Of a DNA stretch of 56,326 bases, positions 17,419-27,503 are shown piece by piece. The translations under genes and the position numbers were made by a program. Source of the stretch: Flavobacteriales bacterium (lineage in GTDB: Bacteria; Bacteroidota; Bacteroidia; Flavobacteriales; Flavobacteriaceae); the NCBI GenBank assembly GCA_024641135.1, contig JAHEDS010000004.1:12891-69216 (forward strand), in the 5' to 3' direction. Positions within the stretch are counted from its first letter, which is position 1. Every line of letters starts with the position of its first letter. The notes beneath the pieces were generated by a model that worked only from the letters and a program-made list of their open reading frames with translations, searched no databases and was not told the DNA's origin.

Positions 17419-19737
17419 ATGGACAATATTTACTTATTAATGATTGTTGCCTTAGCGGTATTAGCTGTAGCTGACTTGGTTGTTGGGGTGAGCAATGATG
17501 CTGTTAACTTTTTAAATTCTGCTATTGGATCTAAAGCTATTTCATTTAGAACCATTATGATTGTTGCAAGTTTAGGTATTGCAATTGGGGCCATCTTTTC
17601 CAGTGGTATGATGGAAGTTGCTAGAAAAGGTATTTTCAATCCAGGAGAATTTATGTTTAGTGAAATCATGATCATCTTCATGGCAGTAATGATAACAGAC
17701 ATTCTTTTATTAGATTTTTTCAATTCTGTAGGTATGCCTACATCAACAACAGTTTCTATAGTTTTTGAATTATTAGGAGCAGCTGTTGCCATGTCATTAA
17801 TTAAAATCGGTCATGATGGTGGTACCTTTAGTGACCTTCTTAATTATATTAATACTTCTAAAGCATCAGAAATTATTTTTGGAATTCTGCTCTCTGTCAT
17901 AGTCTCCTTTACCATTGGGGCTTTAGTTCAGTGGGTAGCCAGACTCCTATTATCTTATGATTTCGAAAAGAAAGCACAATGGGTTGGAGCATTATTTGGT
18001 GGTTTCGCTTTAACTTCTATTACTTACTTCATTTTTATGAAAGGAATAGGTGGAACTAATTTTGCAAAACAAAGTATTGATTTTATTGGAGGAGAAACCA
18101 TACAATCTTATTTAGAACACAATGTATTATCAATTGTAGGAGTAAGTTTTCTATTTTGGTCATTATTATCTATTGCATTAATAAAATTTGCAAAAACTAA
18201 CATATACAAATTAGTCATCCTTATAGGAACTTTTGCTTTAGCTCTAGCTTTTGCCGGTAATGATTTAGTTAATTTTATAGGCCCATCAACCGGAGCATAT
18301 CAAGCTTATTTAGATTTTATGAATCCGGAAATTAATACTCTTGGATTATCTGCATCAGAATTTTCAATGCATAGTCTTAGTTCTAAAGCAGCTACACCAA
18401 CTATATTATTACTTATCGCTGGCTTAATTATGGTTTTAACACTTTGGTTTTCAACGAAAGCACAAAATGTAGTTAAAACATCTCTGGATTTAGCTAGTCA
18501 AGGAAACACAAAAGAAAGGTTTCAGCCCAATTTTTTATCACGTGTATTTGTTAGGTCTGCAGTTTTAATGTCTCAATTATCAGCATACATTTTACCAGAA
18601 TCATGGCAAGCAAAAATTGACAAACAATTTGAGGTTCCAGTAATTAAAATTAGTAAGGATAAAACTTATGAATTACCGGCTTTTGATTTAGTTAGAGCAG
18701 CTGTTAACTTAATGGTTGCTGCTGTTTTAATTTCAATTGCAACATCTTACAAATTACCATTATCAACTACATATGTAACCTTTATGGTTGCGATGGGAAC
18801 ATCCTTAGCGGATAGAGCTTGGGGTGCTGAAAGTGCTGTATACAGAGTTGCAGGAGTAATAAATGTTATCGGAGGATGGTTTTTTACTGCGTTCAGTGCC
18901 TTCTTTGCGGCAGCTTTAGTGGCTTATCTTTTAAATATAAATATAAATGTGATGTTTCCTCTTTTATTAGTAATTGCCTTCGCAATATTAATTAGAAGTA
19001 CAATGTCTCATAATAAAAAAAATAAAGAAGCAAAAGCTGAAGACAGTCTAATTAAAGCTGAAAGCAGTTCAATACAAGGTGTTATTCATGAAAGTGCTGC
19101 AAATATTGCTAATGTGGTTAAACGTGGCAATAGAATATATACAAATGCCATTAATGGACTTGCTAAGCAAGATTTAACCTTACTAAAAAAGAATAAAAAA
19201 CAAATTAATAAACTTTCTGAAGAGGTTGATGAATTAAGAGATAATATCTTTTATTTTATTAAAAATTTAGACGATTCCAGTATAGGAGCCAGTAACTTCT
19301 ATATACATATTTTAGGTTATTTACAAGATATGATTCAATCATTAGAATACATAACTAAAGTAAGTCATAAACATGTCCTTAATAATCACAAAAAACTGAA
19401 ATTCAACCAAATTAAAGAATTAAAAGAGGTTGATGAGCGTTTTGAACGCCTATTTGAAAATACCAGAAAAGCATTTGAATCGCGTTCTTTTGAAGAAATA
19501 GGTGATATCCTAACTAGAAAAGCAGAAATTTTAAAATTAGTTAGTGATAAAATTCATAAGCAAGTTGAGCGGACAAGAACCGAAGAATCTAGTCCAAAAA
19601 ACACTACTTTATATTTTAGTATTTTATTAGAAACAAAGGATTTATTAAAAACAACAATGAATCTATTGGAAGAATATCATAACTCACATGATAGTTCTGT
19701 AAAACCAGCTACTGTTAAAGGTCCTGATGAAGAATAA
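17419..19737 (+). CDS. Pit-type inorganic phosphate transporter with PhoU-like C-terminal domain
   Basis: 772 residues. The first 540 form the Pho4/PiT permease with its duplicated signature, seen as VGVSNDAVNFLNSAIGSKA at about 23-41 and FAGNDLVNFIGPSTGAY in the second half, plus the later SYKLPLSTTYVTFMVAMGTS. After the last membrane helix (about 510-530) a hydrophilic helical region (about 545-772, VDELRDNIFYFIKNLDD, VDERFERLFENTRKAFESR) resembles PhoU-like/DUF47 domains. Bacterial PiT proteins are usually 400-550 residues with a separate DUF47 partner; here the parts are fused. It lies 125 nt after phoU and probably has its own promoter. It imports phosphate with H+ or Na+. Confidence 0.9.
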   Translation: MDNIYLLMIVALAVLAVADLVVGVSNDAVNFLNSAIGSKAISFRTIMIVASLGIAIGAIFSSGMMEVARKGIFNPGEFMFSEIMIIFMAVMITDILLLDFFNSVGMPTSTTVSIVFELLGAAVAMSLIKIGHDGGTFSDLLNYINTSKASEIIFGILLSVIVSFTIGALVQWVARLLLSYDFEKKAQWVGALFGGFALTSITYFIFMKGIGGTNFAKQSIDFIGGETIQSYLEHNVLSIVGVSFLFWSLLSIALIKFAKTNIYKLVILIGTFALALAFAGNDLVNFIGPSTGAYQAYLDFMNPEINTLGLSASEFSMHSLSSKAATPTILLLIAGLIMVLTLWFSTKAQNVVKTSLDLASQGNTKERFQPNFLSRVFVRSAVLMSQLSAYILPESWQAKIDKQFEVPVIKISKDKTYELPAFDLVRAAVNLMVAAVLISIATSYKLPLSTTYVTFMVAMGTSLADRAWGAESAVYRVAGVINVIGGWFFTAFSAFFAAALVAYLLNININVMFPLLLVIAFAILIRSTMSHNKKNKEAKAEDSLIKAESSSIQGVIHESAANIANVVKRGNRIYTNAINGLAKQDLTLLKKNKKQINKLSEEVDELRDNIFYFIKNLDDSSIGASNFYIHILGYLQDMIQSLEYITKVSHKHVLNNHKKLKFNQIKELKEVDERFERLFENTRKAFESRSFEEIGDILTRKAEILKLVSDKIHKQVERTRTEESSPKNTTLYFSILLETKDLLKTTMNLLEEYHNSHDSSVKPATVKGPDEE

Positions 19738-19764
19738 AATGCGGATTTACAAAAACTAATGATT

Positions 19765-19796
19765 AAAAAAACCTCCTAAATTAAGGAGGTTTTTTT
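19765..19796. terminator. Bidirectional terminator after the phosphate block
   Basis: ACCTCCT / AGGAGGT stem with a 6-nt loop, flanked by an A6 tract on the left and a T7 tract on the right, 27 nt after the Pit stop. It should work from both sides. Confidence 0.85.
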
Positions 19797-19826
19797 ATGT
19801 TTTATTATAAGATTAATAGTCATGAT

Positions 19827-19850
19827 AAAAGCGCCTTAAAAGGCGCTTTT
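19827..19850. terminator. Second bidirectional terminator, between pit and nrdA
   Basis: Near-perfect palindrome AAAAGCGCCTT / AAGGCGCTTTT with a 2-nt centre. It faces the 3' end of nrdA (stop at 19893, minus) and probably ends that transcript; the T-stretch on the minus strand is TTTTATCA. Confidence 0.75.
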
Positions 19851-19892
19851 ATTTATATTTAATTAATCCCTTTTCATTGTAAATATCCGCCT

Positions 19893-22364
19893 TTAAGACC
19901 CGCACATTAAACAATCATCACCACCTGAAGACTCTTTTGCCTGTGCGATTAAAGCTTTCATTTCTTCAGCAGTCATAGGTTCCACTTCCTTCGTTTGTTG
20001 GGCAAATTTTGCCGCTGCTTGAACTGCTGATTTTTTTTGTTGTATTAATTGCGTCTCATCAGTGGGTATGGTTTCTTCAGTTGGCTCTTCAGCTTTTACT
20101 TTATCTAATGTAAATTTAATAGCATCAACAGCGCTCTTAGTACGTAAATAGTACATTCCTGTTTTTAAACCGCTTTTCCAGGCATAAAAATGCATTGAAG
20201 TTAATTTTGCCATAGTGGCTCCTTCTAAAAACAAGTTTAGAGATTGTGACTGATCTATAAAATATCCTCTGTGGCGAGACATATCAATTATGTCTTTCAT
20301 ACTCAGTTCCCAAACCGTTTTATACAACTCTTTAATATCTTGAGGAATGACATCTATTCCCTGAATAGAACCATTGGCTCTCATGACTTCCTGTTTTAAA
20401 CTATCATTCCATAATCCTAGTTCTACCAAGTCTTCTAACAAATGTTTGTTTACTACAATAAACTCACCAGATAATACTCTACGTGTATAAATGTTAGAAG
20501 TATAAGGCTCAAAACACTCATTATTCCCAAGAATTTGAGATGTTGATGCTGTTGGCATTGGAGCCACCAACAAAGAGTTACGCACACCATGTTTCATGAC
20601 TTGTTTACGTAATTTTGCCCAATCCCAAAGACCACTTAAATCTTCATCTTTTAATCCCCATAAATTATATTGAAACTCACCTTTACTAATTGGTGAACCT
20701 TTAAACGTTTGGTAAGGACCATCCACTTTAGATTCTTCCATACTCGCTGTAACTGCCGCGAAGTAGATGGTTTCAAAAATATCTTGATTTAACTTTTTAG
20801 CTTCATCACTTGTAAATGGCATACGCAATTGGATAAAGGTATCTGCCAATCCTTGAACACCAAGCCCTATTGGACGATGGCGAACATTGGAATTTTCTGC
20901 CTCTTTAACCGGGTAATAATTTCTATCAATAACTTTATTCAGATTTTTTGTAACTCTTTTAGTTACACGGAATAATTCCTTATGATCAAAAGCCCCATTT
21001 TTTACAAACATTGGTAGGGCAATGGATGCTAAATTACAAACAGCGATTTCATCTGGCGAGGTATATTCCAAAATTTCTGTACATAAATTTGAGGATCTAA
21101 TAGTCCCTAAGTTTTGTTGATTTGATTTTCGGTTAGCCGCATCTTTATACAACATATATGGCGTGCCTGTTTCTATTTGAGATTCTATGATTTTTTCCCA
21201 AAGTTCACGAGCCTTTATTGTTTTTCTGCCTTTTCCAGCCGCTTCATATTTTAAGTAAAGTGCTTCAAATTCTTCACTATGTACATCACATAATCCAGGA
21301 CATTCATTTGGACACATTAATGTCCAAGGTCCATCTTCCTGTACACGTTTCATGAATAAATCAGATATCCACATGGCATAAAATAAATCTCGTGCACGCA
21401 TTTCTTCCTTACCATGGTTCTTCTTTAATTCCAAGAAATCAAAAATATCGGCATGCCAAGGTTCTAAGTAAATGGCAAAACTTCCTTTACGCTTTCCTCC
21501 ACCTTGATCTACATAACGCGCTGTATCATTAAACACTTGCAACATGGGAACAATACCATTACTTGTTCCATTTGTGCCCGCAATATAACTACCTGTAGCA
21601 CGAACATTGTGGATAGACAGACCTATACCTCCAGCAGATTGCGATATTTTGGCCGTTTGCTTTAACGTGTCATAAATACCATCAATACTATCATCTTTCA
21701 TGGTTAATAAAAAACATGATGACATTTGTGGCTTTGGCGTACCTGCGTTAAATAAAGTTGGTGTCGCATGCGTGAAGTATTTTTTTGACATGAGCTCATA
21801 AGTTTCAATGACTGACTCCATGTCTTTTAAATGAATACCAACTGCCACACGCATTAGCATATGTTGCGGGCGCTCGGCAATTTGTCCGTTTAATTTTAGT
21901 AAATACGACCGTTCTAGTGTTTTAAAACCAAAATAGTCATAGCCAAAATCACGATTATATATAATAGTAGAATCTAGGGTTTCTTTATTTTCCATGATAA
22001 CCTCGTAAACATCATCAGCCAAAAGAGGAGCTTTTTTACCAGTTCGAGGGTTAACATAGGTATAGAGGTCATGCATTACCTCACTAAATGTTTTTTTGGT
22101 GTTTTTATGCAAGTTTGAAACCGATATTCTGGCAGCTAAACGCGCATAATCTGGATGTGCAGTAGTCATGGTGGCAGCAATTTCTGCAGCAAGATTATCA
22201 AGTTCACTCGTGGTTACGCCATCATATAATCCTTCAATAACTCGCATTGTTACTTTAAGCGGATCTACTAATTCATTCAATCCATAACAAAGTTTACGAA
22301 CTCTTGCTGTAATTTTGTCGAACATTATCTGTTCTTTTCTGCCATCTCTTTTTACTACATACAT
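19893..22364 (-). CDS. nrdA: Class Ia ribonucleoside-diphosphate reductase alpha subunit
   Basis: Large catalytic subunit of the aerobic RNR, 823 residues; reduces NDPs to dNDPs in the cytoplasm. An N-terminal ATP-cone (residues 1-90, [18 protein letters not shown]) gives allosteric activity control. The active site shows [12 protein letters not shown] (redox Cys), SSNLCTEI (Asn, thiyl-radical Cys, Glu) and [10 protein letters not shown] (second redox Cys). The C-terminal shuttle pair is CLMCGS. The insert of about 60 residues before the tail is rich in E, T, Q and A. nrdB lies upstream on the same strand with a 199-nt spacer. Confidence 0.97.
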   Translation of the reverse strand: MYVVKRDGRKEQIMFDKITARVRKLCYGLNELVDPLKVTMRVIEGLYDGVTTSELDNLAAEIAATMTTAHPDYARLAARISVSNLHKNTKKTFSEVMHDLYTYVNPRTGKKAPLLADDVYEVIMENKETLDSTIIYNRDFGYDYFGFKTLERSYLLKLNGQIAERPQHMLMRVAVGIHLKDMESVIETYELMSKKYFTHATPTLFNAGTPKPQMSSCFLLTMKDDSIDGIYDTLKQTAKISQSAGGIGLSIHNVRATGSYIAGTNGTSNGIVPMLQVFNDTARYVDQGGGKRKGSFAIYLEPWHADIFDFLELKKNHGKEEMRARDLFYAMWISDLFMKRVQEDGPWTLMCPNECPGLCDVHSEEFEALYLKYEAAGKGRKTIKARELWEKIIESQIETGTPYMLYKDAANRKSNQQNLGTIRSSNLCTEILEYTSPDEIAVCNLASIALPMFVKNGAFDHKELFRVTKRVTKNLNKVIDRNYYPVKEAENSNVRHRPIGLGVQGLADTFIQLRMPFTSDEAKKLNQDIFETIYFAAVTASMEESKVDGPYQTFKGSPISKGEFQYNLWGLKDEDLSGLWDWAKLRKQVMKHGVRNSLLVAPMPTASTSQILGNNECFEPYTSNIYTRRVLSGEFIVVNKHLLEDLVELGLWNDSLKQEVMRANGSIQGIDVIPQDIKELYKTVWELSMKDIIDMSRHRGYFIDQSQSLNLFLEGATMAKLTSMHFYAWKSGLKTGMYYLRTKSAVDAIKFTLDKVKAEEPTEETIPTDETQLIQQKKSAVQAAAKFAQQTKEVEPMTAEEMKALIAQAKESSGGDDCLMCGS

Positions 22365-22563
22365 GCTTTTTAATGGTTTTTAATTTTTTCTGAAACACCC
22401 TCAGAAAAATGGTTAATTAGTTATTCTAATTTTATCTATCAATACATTGTTAGATAAAAACTCAGTCGGTTTACTATAATTTTTATTAGTTGAAACCTTG
22501 ATGTCTGATAATTCAGAATCAATATTGTATACTATCGATTGTGATAATTAATTTTAGTACTGA

Positions 22564-23544
22564 TTAAAAATCAGCATCAAAATTAAATTTATCTTTATCC
22601 TCTTCTTTGTTAAGAACTCCTGCTTTCTGGTATTCTGACACTCGTTTCTCAAAGAAATTTGTCTTTCCTTGAAGCGAAATCATGTCCATAAAATCAAATG
22701 GATTTGTTGCGTTATAAACTTTATCGCAGCCAAATTCGCCTAATAATCTGTCAGTAACAAACTCTAAATATTGCGTCATCAATTTTGAGTTCATTCCAAT
22801 TAAACTTACAGGCAACGATTCCGTAATAAAGAGTCTTTCAATATCTAAGGCATTCGTTAATATCTGGGTAATTCTTTCTTTTGGAACTTTATTTATGATA
22901 TGATTTTGGTGTAAATGCACAGCAAAATCACAATGTAATCCTTCGTCTCTTGAAATCAACTCATTTGAAAAGGTTAACCCAGGTAGTAATCCACGTTTTT
23001 TAAGCCAGAAAATAGAGCAAAAACTACCTGAAAAAAAGATGCCTTCAACAGCAGCAAAAGCAATTAATCGTTCAGCAAAACTAGGAGAATCGATCCATTT
23101 TAAAGCCCAATCTGCCTTTTCTTTAATGGCCGGAAATACTTCAATTGCTTTAAATAATTGATCCTTTTCTTTATCGTCTTTCACATAGGTATCAATTAAT
23201 AAAGAATAAACCTCAGAATGAATATTCTCCATCATAATTTGAAATCCATAAAAGAATTTAGCTTCAGTATATTGTACTTCCGAAACAAAATTCTCTGCTA
23301 GGTTTTCATTTACTATACCATCACTTGCAGCGAAAAATGCCAATACGTGTTTTATAAAATAACGCTCATCATCATTTAATTTTGTATTCCAATCACTAAG
23401 ATCTTGATGTAAATCTATTTCTTCAGCTGTCCAAATACTCGCCTCTTGTTTTTTATACCATTCCCATATATCATGATGTTTAATTGGAAAAATAACAAAC
23501 CGATCTTTATTCTCTTGTAAAATGGGCTCCACTGTCTGCGACAT
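22564..23544 (-). CDS. nrdB: Class Ia ribonucleotide reductase beta (radical) subunit
   Basis: 326 residues; carries the diiron/tyrosyl radical cofactor that starts catalysis in NrdA. Metal ligands are visible: D75 (FAASDGIV), E106 and H109 ([10 protein letters not shown]), the glutamate in [15 protein letters not shown], and the E..H pair in [10 protein letters not shown]. The radical tyrosine Y113 (E. coli Y122) is present, so this is a standard tyrosyl enzyme. It is first in an nrdB-nrdA order, the reverse of E. coli. No ferredoxin gene (nrdI or yfaE type) is adjacent. Confidence 0.96.
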   Translation of the reverse strand: MSQTVEPILQENKDRFVIFPIKHHDIWEWYKKQEASIWTAEEIDLHQDLSDWNTKLNDDERYFIKHVLAFFAASDGIVNENLAENFVSEVQYTEAKFFYGFQIMMENIHSEVYSLLIDTYVKDDKEKDQLFKAIEVFPAIKEKADWALKWIDSPSFAERLIAFAAVEGIFFSGSFCSIFWLKKRGLLPGLTFSNELISRDEGLHCDFAVHLHQNHIINKVPKERITQILTNALDIERLFITESLPVSLIGMNSKLMTQYLEFVTDRLLGEFGCDKVYNATNPFDFMDMISLQGKTNFFEKRVSEYQKAGVLNKEEDKDKFNFDADF

Positions 23545-23849
23545 TATTTTGATTCTTTTTTAAAAAATTAGACGAAATTTTGGTTCGATTTGGGATTAAC
23601 AAAGATTCAAAATTGAAGTTGAAAATGAAAGGTATAGTTATAAACATTGTCAACAAGTTTTTAACAAAAAACAACAATTAAAATTTTTAACAGGAATTTT
23701 ACGATAAACTCAATATATTGATTATCAGTATTTTAAAAATGCAGATATTCGCTCACACCCCATTAAATAAGGGTTTCTATTTTAATAAAAAAAATGAAAT
23801 ATGAGTATGAAATTAAAATGTTAAGAAGCTAATTTTTAATTAATAAAGT
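23545..23849. other. 305-nt gene-free spacer upstream of nrdB
   Basis: AT-rich region that must hold the nrdB promoter. The one notable sequence is a 12-bp perfect palindrome TCAATATATTGA at 23710-23721, about 165 nt before the nrdB start. It faintly recalls AT-rich NrdR-type boxes, but I see no second copy at a suitable distance. I see no gene or RNA here. Confidence 0.4.
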
Positions 23850-24416
23850 CTATTTATAAGTGATAGCGACTTTTTCCAATTCAGAATACCAATCTTCACC
23901 AAATTTTCTAATTAAAGCTTCTTTTACAAATTTATAAATGGGTACTTGCAATTCTTTTCCTAGAGCGCAGGCGTCATCGCAAATATTCCATCGTTCATAA
24001 TTAACTGCAGAAAACTCACTGTAATCTTTTACTCTTACCGGATACAAATGACATGAAACAGGTTTTTTCCAAGAAATTTCGCCTTGATTGTATGCTTCTT
24101 CAATAGCGCAAAGAGCCGTTCCTTTTTTGTCAAAAATCACATATGCACAATCAGCTCCATTAATAAGAGGCGTTTCCATATCTCCAAAATCAGAAACTGT
24201 ATAAACTCCTTGTTTTTCGATAGCTTCAATACCCTCTTTTCTTAAAAATGGTTTTACTTTTGGATAAATAGATTTAAGTATTTCTGTTTCTTCTTGAGTT
24301 AACGGTGCTCCAGCTTCACCATCAATACAACATGCTCCCTTACATGCTGAAAGGTTACACATGAAATCTTTCTGAATAATTTCCTCTGAAACAATAGTTT
24401 TTCCAATTTGAAACAT
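23850..24416 (-). CDS. DUF3109 family cysteine-rich protein
   Basis: 188 residues. Cysteines occur in clusters: CNLSACKGACC near residues 20-30, then CAYVIF and CAIEEA, CHLYPVR, and NICDDAC. This pattern, with a start near VSEEIIQKDF, is that of the DUF3109 proteins of Bacteroidota, relatives of YkgJ-type zinc/iron-sulfur proteins. The clusters suggest a bound metal or Fe-S centre, but no biochemical role is known to me. It is monocistronic, divergent from marC, with the start 108 nt from the latter. Confidence 0.85.
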   Translation of the reverse strand: MFQIGKTIVSEEIIQKDFMCNLSACKGACCIDGEAGAPLTQEETEILKSIYPKVKPFLRKEGIEAIEKQGVYTVSDFGDMETPLINGADCAYVIFDKKGTALCAIEEAYNQGEISWKKPVSCHLYPVRVKDYSEFSAVNYERWNICDDACALGKELQVPIYKFVKEALIRKFGEDWYSELEKVAITYK

Positions 24417-24494
24417 AATAGAAGCTTGGCTTTAAGACGGCAAAATTAATGAAACTTTAGCGTAATTTAATCGTATAGATAATTATTAATACTA

Positions 24495-24502
24495 TACTTT
24501 TG
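24495..24502 (+). promoter_or_regulatory. -7 promoter element of the marC unit
   Basis: TACTTTTG fits TAnnTTTG exactly; the start codon of the MarC-family gene is 22 nt downstream. No convincing -33 TTTG is seen. Confidence 0.5.
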
Positions 24503-24524
24503 CAAAAAATTAAAACCTCTTGCG

Positions 24525-25106
24525 ATGCACTTAGATTTTAAAGAAATATTTACTGTTTTTATGGTTTTGTTCGCCGTTATAGACATTGTTGGTAACATTC
24601 CTATTGTTATTGATCTAAGAAAAAAGGTTGGTCATATTCAAAGCGAAAAAGCTTCCATAATTGCCGGAGTCATTATGGTTTTATTCTTGTTTTTAGGTAA
24701 AAGTATTTTAAACCTTATTGGTATTGATGTCAGCTCATTCGCGGTTGCTGGAGCTTTTATTCTGTTTTTTATAGCCTTAGAAATGATATTGGGAATAACA
24801 CTGTATAAAGAAGAGGAAAATAGCGCTATGACTGCCTCCGTATTTCCGCTAGCATTCCCTTTAATAGCAGGACCTGGAAGTTTAACAACACTTTTATCCT
24901 TGCGCGCCGAATACCAGCTAGAAAATATAATTATTGCCATTATTATGAATGTTTTTGTTATTTTTATTGTACTAAAAACTTCAACGAAAATTGAAAATTT
25001 CTTAGGCCCTAATGGTATTAATATTATAAGAAAGATTTTTGGAGTTGTTTTATTAGCTATTGCGGTAAAATTATTTGCTCATAACATTAAAATCCTGTTT
25101 ATATAA
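24525..25106 (+). CDS. MarC family integral membrane protein
   Basis: 193 residues, about six membrane helices. Family hallmarks: a start in FKEIFTVFMVLFAVIDIVGN followed by IPIVIDL, the central FPLAFPLIAGPGSLTTLLSL, and the closing GINIIRKIFGVVLLAIAVKL. MarC (UPF0056) was once linked to multiple antibiotic resistance in E. coli; its transport role is unproven. It is followed after 2 nt by a small membrane-protein gene and then by a flavoprotein gene overlapping by one base, so the three form one operon. Confidence 0.9.
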   Translation: MHLDFKEIFTVFMVLFAVIDIVGNIPIVIDLRKKVGHIQSEKASIIAGVIMVLFLFLGKSILNLIGIDVSSFAVAGAFILFFIALEMILGITLYKEEENSAMTASVFPLAFPLIAGPGSLTTLLSLRAEYQLENIIIAIIMNVFVIFIVLKTSTKIENFLGPNGINIIRKIFGVVLLAIAVKLFAHNIKILFI

Positions 25107-25108
25107 TC

Positions 25109-25312
25109 ATGAAAATTTTTACCATCGTACTAAGCATCATGGCTTTAGCCCTAATTGTTTTTAATGGCACAAAAATAGATTTAAACAATCCTTTTTCTGG
25201 AGAAAGCGCTCTCGCATTAATTACCATTTTAGCTGCATTATGTGCTTTATTATTATTACAAATTTTAAGAATCTCCAAAAACATAGAGGCTCAAGTTAAA
25301 AAGAAAAAATAA
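25109..25312 (+). CDS. Small two-helix membrane protein, unknown
   Basis: 67 residues: helix 1 about 3-20 (FTIVLSIMALALIVFNGT), a short hydrophilic loop (KIDLNNPFSGES), helix 2 about 31-52, and a basic tail (EAQVKKKK). It starts 2 nt after marC, and its stop shares one base with the next ATG, which supports it as real. I recognise no family. Confidence 0.75.
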   Translation: MKIFTIVLSIMALALIVFNGTKIDLNNPFSGESALALITILAALCALLLLQILRISKNIEAQVKKKK

Positions 25313-25917
25313 TGTTTAATGTCTTAATAATAGGTGGAGGGGCAGCTGGATTATCTTGTGCCTTAGTTTTGGGTTCTGGGGGTAAATTTGAATTTTCACA
25401 AAACAAAAAGATTGGCATTATTACGCATCAAAAATCTTCTGACTTACAAAATGCTTTGTTTAATAATGTTTTAGGGCTACCTATTGGAACCACTGGATCT
25501 TCAATATTAACTAGTGGAAAAGAACAGTTAGAAAAATTATATCCACAGATTGAACAAATAGATGGTGAGAAAGTTATTGAAATTCTAAAAATTGACAAGT
25601 GCTTTCAAATTAAAACTAATAAAAATATATATCAAACTGAGTTAGTTGTTATTGCCGTTGGATACAGTAATTTAATAAACATTAAAGGACTTGAGCCCTA
25701 TACTGAACCTCATCCTAGAGCCGCCAAAGAAAAGAATAGAATTTGGTTAAAAAATACTGATCATTTAATTAAGAAGGGGCTTTATGTTGCCGGTACTCTT
25801 GCAGGATGGCGAAGCCAGTTTGCTATAGCCTGTGGAAGTGGTGCTCAAGTAGCAACAGACATTTTAACTTTATGGAATAACGGTAATCACATTAAGGTTC
25901 ATGATAAGATGTATTAA
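25312..25917 (+). CDS. Single-domain FAD-binding oxidoreductase, thioredoxin-reductase-like
   Basis: 201 residues. The N-terminal dinucleotide fold is clear (VLIIGGGAAGLSCALVLGSG), and the C-terminal FAD motif GLYVAGTLAGWRSQFAIACG is like that of thioredoxin reductases. The middle NAD(P)H domain and the CxxC pair of normal enzymes (about 310 residues) are absent, although the reading frame is intact and both FAD halves join smoothly. It could be a minimal flavoprotein taking electrons from a partner. It overlaps the previous gene by 1 nt and the convergent protease gene by 4 nt. Confidence 0.8.
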   Translation: MFNVLIIGGGAAGLSCALVLGSGGKFEFSQNKKIGIITHQKSSDLQNALFNNVLGLPIGTTGSSILTSGKEQLEKLYPQIEQIDGEKVIEILKIDKCFQIKTNKNIYQTELVVIAVGYSNLINIKGLEPYTEPHPRAAKEKNRIWLKNTDHLIKKGLYVAGTLAGWRSQFAIACGSGAQVATDILTLWNNGNHIKVHDKMY

Positions 25918-27503
25918 TGATGTTTGCTTATTTTCTTAACCTCATCAATCATTGGGTCGTTTTGATTAAATATTTCATCAAAAGCGCCATCTCCATACAA
26001 TTGATCTCCTAAAGTTGCTTTTATATAGTGCTTGACCTCATCGTGATAATCAGCAAATGATGTTTTTAAATTGGCCTTAGAATTAATAAAATCTTCAAAA
26101 GCAAAAATAAACTCATCCCCTACCACATAATTATCAATAAAATCTTGTTTTGAAATGTTTTTGAATACATTTCTATCTTTCTCTAATTCTTCAAATATAA
26201 ATTTAGCTATAAAACCTCTCTTAAATAAAAAACTTAAGGTTTCATTTTGCAATCCATTTTCAAGAGGAACAAATATATCTGGAATAATTCCACCACCACC
26301 GTAAACAATTTTACCTTTTGGTGTGGTAAATTTTAAAGAGTCTGCCAAATGAATTTTCGCAGAATCTACTAACTCTCCACTATCTAAACGCTCGTAATAA
26401 TCATCGTTATAATCCTGCACTCCATTTTCATAAGAGCGCTGAATTGATCTTCCTGTAGGGGTATAATACCTCGAAACAGTTAAGCGAATTGCACTACCAT
26501 CTCCCAATTCCATTTCACGTTGAACAAGGCCCTTTCCATAGGAGCGTCTACCAACAATAGTCCCTTTGTCATTATCTTGAAGGGCGCCAGCTACAATCTC
26601 ACTAGCCGAAGCAGAGTTTTCATTTATTAAAACAAAAACATCTCCAGTTTCAAAATCACCTTTTTTAGTCGCATAACTTTTTTCAATAGCTCCGCTTTTA
26701 TTTTTAGTAAACAAAATAAGCTTGTTATCTTCTAAAAATTCATCTGCAATTTGTTCTGCGATTCCCAGAAACCCACCAGGATTATCTCTTAAATCAAGTG
26801 TTATTTTTGTAGCTCCGAGTTTTTTTAATTTATTGAGAGCTTCTTTAAATTCCTTATAGGTTGTTTCTGCAAACCTGTTAATTTTAATATAACCTAAATC
26901 ATTGCTTAACATATAGGCTGCATCAACACTTTTTAATGGGATATTAGCTCTTTTAACTTTAAAATTTAAAAGTTTTGGTTCTCCTTTTCTATATATTTTT
27001 AATTCTACTTTAGAGTCTAATGGCCCTTTTAATTTATTAACAATATCGTCCTCTTTTAAATACTTGCCAGTAAGAGAATCTCCATCTGCCATTACAATTC
27101 TGTCCCCTCCTTTTATTCCGGCTTTATCGCTAGGTCCTCCTTCTAGCGATCGAATAACAGCAATGGAATCATTATAAGTATAAAAACTAATACCAATTCC
27201 AACAAAATCACCCTTCATACTTTCTGTAACACGCTGTAAGTCTTCTTTTGGTATATAAACGGAATGTGGATCGAGATTTTCTAAAATTCCATTTACAGTA
27301 ACATCTACAATACTATCGGTATTGACCTTATCTACATAATCATAATCTATATAATCAATAAGTCTGTTAAGTTTATCCTTTTTACTATTGGTTGAAAACA
27401 ATCTATCTGGTGAATCGGAAAAATTTAATTTTCCACCAATAAAAACTCCAAAAGCAATCGCAATTCCAAACAATAATGGTAAATATTTTTTTTCCATCTT
27501 CAT
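25914..27503 (-). CDS. S41 family C-terminal processing peptidase
   Basis: 529 residues; periplasmic Ctp/Prc-type serine protease. An N-terminal membrane anchor or signal (LPLLFGIAIAFGVFIGGKL) comes first, then a PDZ domain (about 95-185, GIGISFYTYNDSIAVIRSLE). The catalytic core has NENSASASEIVAGALQDND, with Ser299 as probable nucleophile, and Lys324 in RRSYGKGLVQ. Such proteases trim or degrade envelope proteins recognised by their C-termini. Its start codon overlaps the last base of the upstream dCMP deaminase gene, so the two are co-transcribed. An ATG two codons in is an equally good start. Confidence 0.93.
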   Translation of the reverse strand: MKMEKKYLPLLFGIAIAFGVFIGGKLNFSDSPDRLFSTNSKKDKLNRLIDYIDYDYVDKVNTDSIVDVTVNGILENLDPHSVYIPKEDLQRVTESMKGDFVGIGISFYTYNDSIAVIRSLEGGPSDKAGIKGGDRIVMADGDSLTGKYLKEDDIVNKLKGPLDSKVELKIYRKGEPKLLNFKVKRANIPLKSVDAAYMLSNDLGYIKINRFAETTYKEFKEALNKLKKLGATKITLDLRDNPGGFLGIAEQIADEFLEDNKLILFTKNKSGAIEKSYATKKGDFETGDVFVLINENSASASEIVAGALQDNDKGTIVGRRSYGKGLVQREMELGDGSAIRLTVSRYYTPTGRSIQRSYENGVQDYNDDYYERLDSGELVDSAKIHLADSLKFTTPKGKIVYGGGGIIPDIFVPLENGLQNETLSFLFKRGFIAKFIFEELEKDRNVFKNISKQDFIDNYVVGDEFIFAFEDFINSKANLKTSFADYHDEVKHYIKATLGDQLYGDGAFDEIFNQNDPMIDEVKKISKHH

